Under the pieces are notes generated by a model. The model had not been told where the DNA came from. It ran no database searches and saw only the letters and a list, made by a program, of their open reading frames with translations. The position numbers and the translations under genes are program-made. Positions 1 to 9,300 of a stretch of DNA of 14,571 nt are shown piece after piece (positions within the stretch are counted from its first letter, which is position 1; every line of letters begins with the position of its first letter). Source of the DNA: Phoronis ovalis (lineage: Eukaryota > Phoronida > Phoronidae); assembly GCA_028565635.1 (NCBI GenBank), contig JAOXYB010031576.1:1-14571 (forward strand). Reading direction: 5' to 3'.

Positions 1-240
1 ACTCTGATACCCTGTGTTTTACATATTCAATAGATTTTCTTGCAACAGAAGAAAGACTAGACTGCTTATCTGACAGTTTCTATGAAGGACTGTTATTATC
101 AAAGCAGTGTTATTTTAACAGAAAGATAAAGCAAAGACAACCTGTTCTGTAAAACACTAGTGCATCTCAGTGGTACTGGTAAACCATTTAATACAAAATA
201 CATGCAAACATATGCATCTCAAGCAGATTTTTTAAATATT
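1..240 (-). other. 3' UTR of the 4.1-like gene
   Basis: Sequence beyond the stop, with no open frame of note. No AATAAA is present on the minus strand. The nearest variant is ATTAAA at 187-192, about 50 nt past the stop, a usable but weak poly(A) signal. The true transcript end may lie outside the window. Confidence 0.5.
187..192 (-). terminator. Candidate variant poly(A) signal ATTAAA
   Basis: The minus strand reads ATTAAATGG about 50 nt after the TGA of the terminal exon, with a GTGTTTT stretch further down. ATTAAA is the second most frequent animal poly(A) hexamer. In AT-rich DNA it also occurs by chance. Confidence 0.3.
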
Positions 241-333
241 TCATACATCATAAGAGGCACCATCTGAACCTGGAGAAGTGGGGCCTGACTCGTCACCCGA
301 TTCCCAGCGAGCACCCAATCCATTTAATGCCAA
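241..333 (-). CDS. Exon Q: terminal coding exon with stop
   Basis: Thirty codons plus TGA at 241-243. The acceptor is CGTTTGTTTCAG. It encodes [20 protein letters not shown] followed by [10 protein letters not shown]. It is acidic, Gly/Ser-rich and probably disordered. The last residues, S-Y-D-V, end in an aliphatic residue and resemble a PDZ-binding C-terminus (class II/III-like at best). This is an inference. Confidence 0.85.
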   Translation of the reverse strand: MALNGLGARWESGDESGPTSPGSDGASYDV

Positions 334-3300
334 CTGAAACAAACGTTAATAACTAATGCTACATAACAAAAACAAAGTCAATGTTTAGCAATCACTACAG
401 TCATAAATACACTCTACTAATCTATTCAATATACCAAGCTTTTCCAAGCAAAACCTTTTGTAGCCATTCTTCAGTAGCTCCCACAAATGGCAGGTAACTG
501 AATATATCCACCAGGAGGCATCCTCCAGACCAATGCTCTTTACAATAAAGGATTGTAATTTTTTTTTGTTCCTTAGACAACTTAATCTAACATTATTTGA
601 ATATAAACTTACGTTATCTTTTCCTTGACGTTGTTCTTCCTGTTGCCTCTTCAAACTGTCCTGTAGTCGTAACCTGACCTCTTCCTCCGGGGTCAATGCA
701 GCCACTGTCTTAATATAATCCACAGAACCGGAGTCTTTACCATACTTTTGAATGAGCTCATCTTGTATTCCCTGTAAACATCAATATCACTAATTATAGA
801 ACATACTTCGTTGGAAATTGTTTATCCCTGCACTTTCCTAGTAATAATGCCATAATTTCACTACTTTCATCTACTACCCTATATTTAAATCAACTTTTCC
901 TAGCCCCCTCCCAGTGTTATCTACTGTTTGTTTACCTCTTAATCATCTATAATAATTATTATTTTTAATAGAATAACCATAAGTAGAAGTATGCTTACTA
1001 ATGTTCATAAGTCATTGTTTGAACAATTCCTTGCTTAACTAACCTCAGCACTAAGTCCAGCATTTTTCCTTCTCAGCCTCTCAGCATCCAACAGCTTCTC
1101 CTGTTCCTCGGGGGAAAGTTTCCACCAATTTCTCAGAACCATCTCTCGTTCTTCGGGTGTTAACTTATCCCAATCTCTCAGAATTCTATCTTGTTCTTCA
1201 TCAGACAATTTGGGCCATTGATTCAATAAAAGAGCACGCTCCATCGGTGTGAATCGTGGCCAGTTATTAAGGATTATCCTTCTTTCTTCTGGTGACAAAT
1301 TATCCCAGTTGCTGATGAGAGCTTGTCTTTCAACAGGAGTCAAATTCTGCCAGTTTGCCAATGTTTCTTTTCTTTCTTCTGGGCTAAGTTTACTCCAGTC
1401 AGATAGTAAACGATCATGTTCACCTGGTGTTAATCTAGGCCACTTGCGAAGAACATCATCTCTTTCTTGTGGCGTGAGTTTTGACCAGTCGCGAAGTAAT
1501 GCATCTTGTTCAGCCTGTGTTGGCATTGCTCTGTGACCAAGCATGTTACGACGCTCTTCAGGAGCATACTTCCACCAATTGGCATTTCCCATAGCTCTAA
1601 TCAAATCATCCTCATACTGGAACAAAAAAAAAATAATACCATATTGTAAGAAACTGTGTTTACCCATAGCCAGGCAGCTGTTTTAAACATAATATTCTTT
1701 AGACACAACAATGAAAGGACACATTTTTATTGTAAACCATTTTACTAGCAGAAATACTACGGTTTTAATGGGCTCAATTTTAATCAGACTAGTTCATGCA
1801 TCACATATCAATGGTCCTGTCTATAAAAGAATAGACATCGCAAACTGATGCAAAAGGTGTTGCAAAAGATGGAAAGTCAAAGCAAGAACAGAATTCAGAT
1901 TAAACACAGAGACATGTCTTTCATACAGAGTACATAATGCTACGCAGATATATGCCTTTAACAAAAAGTATATAAGGCTATTTTTTAAAATTATTTTCCA
2001 AACAAAGCCAGATAAGAGAAACAGATGCAATACAAAATTGGCATCAGATCAAAGCCATTTAAATGAATGCCATAAAAATCTCAAACTTCACACAGCAGAG
2101 TTCATAACACATCTTAAAGTTGCGTTTGTTATCTGGTTATAAGTTTTCAGCAAGAAGACAAACTTGCCTGGTTTGACAAACAAACTATGAACTGTTTATG
2201 AACACTGCATTTACAAGTTTAGACTAGTCACAAAATCAAGTATGTACACAGGACATTCATATTTGTGGCTAGTCTCTTTCATGACTTGCCATGCTGGGCA
2301 TTCCTACAAGAAAGATACTTTGTTAGTCAGAGTCACTACAAAAGAATTTAGCATTAATGTAACACTGTCCCATTCATAGAATATTTGCCAGGGGAGATAA
2401 CAGACAATGATGACCAGTGTTACATTAGTGGAAAGAATGTAGGAATGCAATAGTTTTCTCAATATTACTGGTGCCAGTCATTCAATATTCATGCTTGTTG
2501 TTTAGTATATCATTAGCACAGATTTGCCCCAAAAAATTTTATGGCCTGAAATTATGCTCAGTTATATTTACAGTATTGATATTAAAATTTCACTATATTT
2601 AATTTCGTAGTATTTAATTTTAGTTTCTCGGAAGTTACCACAGACAAAAATTAAAAGTAAATTACATAAAAAATAATGCTGTTTATTGTGCAACAAACAC
2701 AGAAACGGGCATCATAATGGTACAGGCGCCTTGAATCAATTAATGTATTTCTAATAACTGGCATAATTTCAATCACGGTCTTGGGGAAAACAAGTGTTAA
2801 TAACCTCTTTCTGGTAACCATGGTGGCGTAGCATCAGAGTTGGGCGTGGCAAGGTGGAATCTTTTGTAATAGGAGGAAGAGCTTTACGAAATATAACTTG
2901 ACCGTCCTCATCAGTTGTGAGTTGAGTAACATTTCCATCTTCATCAGTAGTAACAAAAGTATACTGGCCACGCTAAGAAGGAAATGGGAAACAGAAATGT
3001 TAATAGTTATGAAACAAGCTCTCAGAACTGGAAACAAATTATTCAGAGCCTTGCTCTGGCAAACGAATGTTAACTACAAAGGCTCTAAAATAGTTTGTGG
3101 CAACATCAAAGCTGAGAATCATTAGTGTGCTAATTCCAAAACAGTGTACTACTGCACATTATGTGATATTGCTATAAAACATAACTAAAGCACTGTCGCA
3201 AGATTGTGTTAGACATGGTTGTTAACATTAGCTAGCTCAGAACATGGAAAATAGCTTGGTGTTCATTATCATAGAAGCCACTGTGTTCTAAGTAATTGGA

Positions 3301-6300
3301 TAAAGATGAGCAAAAGAAAATTCCTGTTTTATCTGAATTATAAGTAGTAGTTCAATAAATGGTGAAAATGCAAATGAAGAACAAAGAACTACAAAAAAAC
3401 AGCAGCTAAAAAGCTTCAATAGAAGATAAATGATGTTGTGCCATGTATACTTTTAGAAGTATGTGGCCTTCTGATAGGTTATATATCATCTATAGCTGGC
3501 AGTAAGTTTCCACGGAAAAGAGAAAAGAAAGCGACAGAAACCTGAGCAAGAGGTGCATCAACAGCAGAAGAATTCAGGGCAGCTGTTTGTGGGGAAACAC
3601 CATCATGAAGTATCTCCCCAGTTGGAGCTGTGTAATGTTTTTTCTTCACTGCTCTAGGTAGAGATGAATCAATGGGAGTTGTCGGAGAATATCGTTGTTT
3701 TTTAACAATGGTTGGATGGATTTCTTCTTCTATTGGTACCAGCGCACTAGATACTTGGTGATTAATGTATGGAACCTTATTTAAGAACAAGTTTAGAAGT
3801 TTAAGATTTTCTACAACACATACGAGTGGTTAAATATACTGTGCTTCCTGAACACTGCAGTGCCTAAAATTCCTTTTTAGGATACTTTACAGTTTATCCA
3901 GTTTACGTATACTAGTATAAAATCATCAAGTAATCAATTCCTTTCCCATTTTTGTCCAAATGCTTATACTAAATGAAAACTTTACTTTCATCAGTTAGCA
4001 CAATACTGACTATGCAAACATGGTCGCCTTCATGTCATGGCACACAAACAGAATACACTGTAAAATATATCAATAATTAAATAACACAGAAGACACAAAA
4101 GCAAGCAATCTTTTAGGGCTGTTCCATTAAAAATTATCAAGGAGAGGATTACGTGACAATAATTATGATTACGGAGGTACGGGGGTTGTATAAATTCTCT
4201 ATTACGAAGGTGGAGATGTTTAGAAAAAGTTTTACTATTTGGCTAGCTTATTTTTATTATGTGGGGAGGCGGGTGAAATCAGTTTGAATTACTAGGGGAG
4301 GGGTAGAGAGATAAAAAATGTTCAGGTTCCCCTCCTAGGATTATTTTTAAAGGAACAGCCCCTACAACGGTTTATAGTTTATAATATGGACACCCATTTT
4401 TCAATTTCACATATTCACCAAATTAAAAATTTCAGCAAGCCAATCCACAACTTACCTCTTCTGGTGCAGCCTGGCTTGGCATTCTAGCTTTTTCAGTTCT
4501 AGGGAGAGTTGATGGTTCAATAGGAGCTTCCCCATATTGATCTGGACGATACTGATCACGACCATAAGCTGAAATATTTGAAACAAATTAATGAAAACTA
4601 ATACCTTAAAAGCACTGTCTGTTTGCACATTTTAAGATTTGACTTGCGGGCACTGAAAAACGGCCGATGCCATACAGAACACAATCGGACTTAAAGAGCA
4701 AACATGTAAAATATCACTGCAACATACTTCCCAGAACTTCTTCTTACTTTCTTACTCCTTTCCCAGTGATTTTGCATCAAACATTTTAGAGTGAAATAAT
4801 GACTACTTGTTTTGCTGATTCATTTCCATGGAACTACAATCTGACACGCGATTTCTGTAGTCTGATTCAGAACAGGTATTACAAGAAAGCACAAGATGCA
4901 AATAAGCAACCAACATCATCCTATGACATCACAATATGCAAATTATTCACAGCAGACCTTCAGCCATGTCTGCCGGCTTTAAAGTATTAACTCTGTGTAC
5001 TGAATTTACTGATATATTGCAGCAAAAACTTATAATAAATCACAATTTGTACAAGACACAATTTAACATTCATTTCAAAGCCAAACTTTTATGCTAAATA
5101 CAGAATGATATTCAATGCAAAACACGTACAACTAATAAATAGTAACGAAAAGTCATAATTAACAGCTCTAATACTAATAATAAACTAAATATATTATAGC
5201 TAATTTAATTCAATATGCAATATTTGATTTCTCACTGCTGTGCCAAGAAAGCGCTACTGATTTAAAGCCAAACTGAACAGCCAAAGTAATAAATGATACT
5301 GAATCAAAAAGCTACTGAATATAACTGCCGAGATATTCAAGCCAAACTCAGCTGCCCAGGCAATAAATATAAGGTGCTTAATAACCTGGGAGAGTTTGGC
5401 TACGTTCTTCATACATTTCCTCATTTATTGGGCCATGTTGGTGCAATCCTGTAAAATGGGGGGATAATTCAAATGTTTACTACCATTTGAACTTTCAGCT
5501 TTAATCCATTGTTACCACATCTAAGAGAAGTCACACAGTCATGCTATTACATTTAAGATTGCACTGAACATTTGTTTGATTAAGTCTGTATTCGAGTTTT
5601 GGGGCAAAGGTTATGTATGAATTGACTACTTTTAGAATATGATAATGGTTCAAATATAGTACAAGTTAATATTATTTTTTATATGTCACCGACTTAATAC
5701 ACACAAAAAATACATTTATCTAACAAATTACCGAAATTACCTCCTTCCGAACCTCTACCTGGGCCATGCTTACGGTCAAATTCAGGTGGAGGTCTATTAA
5801 TTGCGTCATGTCGAGTTTGATGTTGCGTGCGACCTGAAAACCTAAATCTTGATCCAAAGCCAGGGAACAATCCTCTGGTTTTGACTGGTTCAGGCTCCTT
5901 CATTCTGGAACAAAAATTAATTGGCATAATAACACAAGAACACTGAATCATTCTCATTGCTTTTTTGTTGCTGATGTCAAAATTCAAAAGCAGACAGCTT
6001 GCTGTCAGTAAAGATGCGAGGAGTTTTTTCAACATAAGTTATATTACAACATAGCCATTTTAAGGTCAATATTTTAAACATTACTAATCCCCAACTGCTT
6101 ACCTGAAGAATGTATGATGCTCCACAGCAGTTTTCCAAAGTCTCTTAGCCATCTTGTGATTCGGACATCTAAATGCAATAGTGCTCTCAAATTGTTCAAA
6201 CTGGAAAATAATATGCACTTAACTTATAGTTTGAACAAATGGTCCTAATATTTAACAAACAATCATTGGTTAAACGTAAATGTTTAATCTTAAGTATGAC

Positions 6301-9300
6301 TTACATAAACTTGTTCTGTTAAGCATTAAAATGCAAACACAACATGATAAAATTTAAAGTTCAGCTATTAATTTTTTAAACTAAATTATGTCACTGAATA
6401 TAACTTCAAACTCAAAAGATGACATAAATCTATACACATACCTCCCCTGGTCGAATTTTAATGTAGAAGTTGTTTCTCTTGTAAGATATTTTCAATATTT
6501 TAGGCCAGGCGAAGCGGTTAATTCTCAGCTTGTCACGATAGATTAACAGTCCACTAGCACAGACACCGACCATGATTTCAACACCCTCAGAGTCCTGCAT
6601 ACCACAAACAAATTATTAACCAAGTATACTTTTCTAATAATTATGTATACATATTTATAAATCATCTATTCTCATTCTGACACTGTTTAGTGAAAAAATC
6701 AAAACTCTACACAAAAATTACATTTTAGAGACCTGATAGAGTTTACTTTGCAAAAAAAAACAATACAACTAGAGTCAGTAGTTAAATTACTGGCACTTAA
6801 TAACTGTTGTTTAATGTAAAGAAATATAGAGATTATTAAAGAGAACACACTAATTTGAAATACCTTTGTTTGGTGCAAATCAACACCATACATGGCCAAC
6901 TTTTTCCCATTCTCGAGATAATGCAATTCAGCTTCATTTGGTGTTTGTCCCCTGAAGTATAAAATATCACATTAATGATACACAAAATATGATTATTTTT
7001 CCGTTGTTTATTATAGTAAATATATTAGTCATCTTTGTACCAGTTTAATGTGCATGTTGGCAATAAAAGCTTAATAACGGACATACAGCACATACAACAG
7101 GTTAGGAGGATCTCTTACTCCATATTTGATATCAGTGTCAATTCAATCACTATCATAGGGTTTATACATATATGTTTGTATAATTATACAGATATGAATA
7201 GTTTATATCCACACAATACTTTAATTTTTTAAATCAAATATAGTGATTCTATTCAGCTTACTTGTGTGTTCTGTGAAGTTCAGCAATTTTCTCCAAAAGT
7301 TCCCTAGACTGCTTAGGAGCAAACAGGAAGTTTTCAATGTATCCCATTCCTTGCCCATGTTCGGCTTCATAATCACCTAATTCTGCCTGTACTGTATACG
7401 ACCCTAGCAGGGCATGTGTCACGAAAGAGCAGGGTAATCTAAAATATAAACAACTTAAGCACTACTAATTTACGAAAATACAAATTTACTATCCAACTCG
7501 GCTTTTAAATTTTTATTAGCACGAACAGGATTTTGTGCAGTTCAGAGATTTCCCTAAATAACTAGTGTAGAAGCCCATTTTATATTTTATACAGTTACAA
7601 TGCAAAGAAAATGGAAAATGGAAGCAAATTCAGTATTCAGTAGGATGAAGATGTGATGATAAAAGTTAGATAGACTGAATGTTTGCTTATGTTGTTTTAT
7701 TTGTGACAAAATCTAACTACAGTTGTGTTATTATACATTAAAACAATTAAATACAGAGTCTTCATTCAATTACATACCTTCCATCAAGGATATCCTTTCT
7801 AATCTGCAAAGTTAACATGTAACGTGTGATATCTTCAACCAAAGACGATGGATCCGGTGGGTAAAACTTCACTCGAAATGAAAGCACCCATGGTTGTGCT
7901 GAAAATAGACAGTCACTAGGTTTTAAAATTTGGGTATTTAAAAACTGAAAACCAATTATACAAATTGCATAGATCATTTTGTAAAACAGTGTTCAATTAA
8001 CAACTACAGTGGGGGAACTGAAAAAAGTAGAATTATGTAGTGTAGGGGCTGTATAAAGTTCAAAATACAGAGGTAGGGAGGGCAATTTTTTTAATTAGTG
8101 GTGAGCAAATTTTTTTTTTAGGAGGCGAATATGTTAGTTTGAATTATTAAATTAAGGGTGGTGAAGAAATTTAAGGTCCCTCCTATGAAGGGTACACAAT
8201 GGGGTGTTGACAAAGAATGCTTCATTTTTTTTAGTAGATCAACTATAACTGAAATACTAAGCTCTTGAAGGTGACATAGAAACAACAGTATGATCTAAGT
8301 TCCCTTGTTATGAGTGGAATAACAAATAAAGCTGCTTAATTTGGGTATTTATGCATGTAGATTGGCCTCACTTACTTTTGGTTACAGTTTGAATTTTTAA
8401 AATACTTAATTAGTCACACTTTGTCAAAAAAAATTGTTCATTATCTTTACCCAGTATTAACATTTTTACCGAATATCAATTTCTTACCCAAAGTTCTGTA
8501 TACATAATGCCTATTTAACAATACTGCCTGTATTAACTAACATAAGTATTGACACTTTCAGGGATTTTAATATTTTCTTGTGTAATATCATGCAACAGCC
8601 AAAGCTTACATTATAAAGATATTACTGTAATACTATGCAGAAAACATTCTGAGCTCGACTATCCAAATGTCACATGATAATGTACAGTTGAGTACTTACA
8701 TCCCAGTTGTTTCGAAATCTTCTTATCATTATCCAGCCAAAACTGAAAGTAACAGAAAATTTAATTAATCATTTTCATAAATCAGGACATATTCCCCAAC
8801 CGAAAGCAGGAGTTCAGCCTAGTTTCTGTTTCCAGGATTCTTAAAACTATAAGGCTTTCTTGTAAAGTGTTGGTCATTTGTATCATTGCAAAGCTAGTAA
8901 TACCATGAAATAATGTATAGTATAACCATAGATAGCAAACATTTTTGCAAAGGGAACAGAAAACATACATTCTTAAAGTACAGTGTATCATGTATAAATA
9001 CTGTGCAGTTAAAGTGTATGTCCTAATACAGCTATGATACATTATGCACAAATTACAAAACTTAATTCCCACAGTCAACACAGTCCATAAACTTAAATCA
9101 CCAATCTCCACTAAAATAATCTGCCCTTAGATGTAGAAAAAACACATGTATTCAAAATTCAGCATTCAGGAAAATATCAAATTTGAAATAAAACAATTTC
9201 ATCTTTGAAACTAGTTGGTGACAGTCTGTGGACAGTGCTGATTAATGGGCTCAAAATGTGTACACTCTGCAGCCATTCATGCTGTGCCTACCTTCTGTCC

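Larger units (their letters stand above)
1617..2804 (-). other. Intron between exons N and O
   Basis: 1188 bp. It carries the candidate intronic poly(A) signal and the candidate alternative last exon. The remainder is AT-rich with no other signal. Confidence 0.7.

Noticed and set aside
385-612. Continuation of the exon P frame into the intron
   Set aside because: A consensus GTAAGT donor ends the exon, the continuation lacks protein-like character, and a good terminal exon follows in phase.
1249-1536. 95-codon plus-strand frame
   Set aside because: It is the antisense shadow of the 45-bp repeats; its Ser/Leu/Cys-rich pattern comes from the reverse complement of the W-repeat codons.
4799-4990. 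63-codon plus-strand frame
   Set aside because: Lies within the intron between exons K and L, with no splice context, homology or compositional support.
5267-5371. Two similar AAGCCAAACT... segments about 72 bp apart
   Set aside because: Similarity is partial and in AT-rich DNA; not strong enough to call a repeat.
5905-6035. Leu-rich frame just upstream of exon J that looks like a signal peptide
   Set aside because: It is intron sequence before a good acceptor, and the FERM exons join directly to exon J in phase.
8782-9111. 109-codon minus-strand Cys/Tyr/Leu-rich frame
   Set aside because: Sits in the intron between exons C and D, and skipping it gives the expected FERM alignment.
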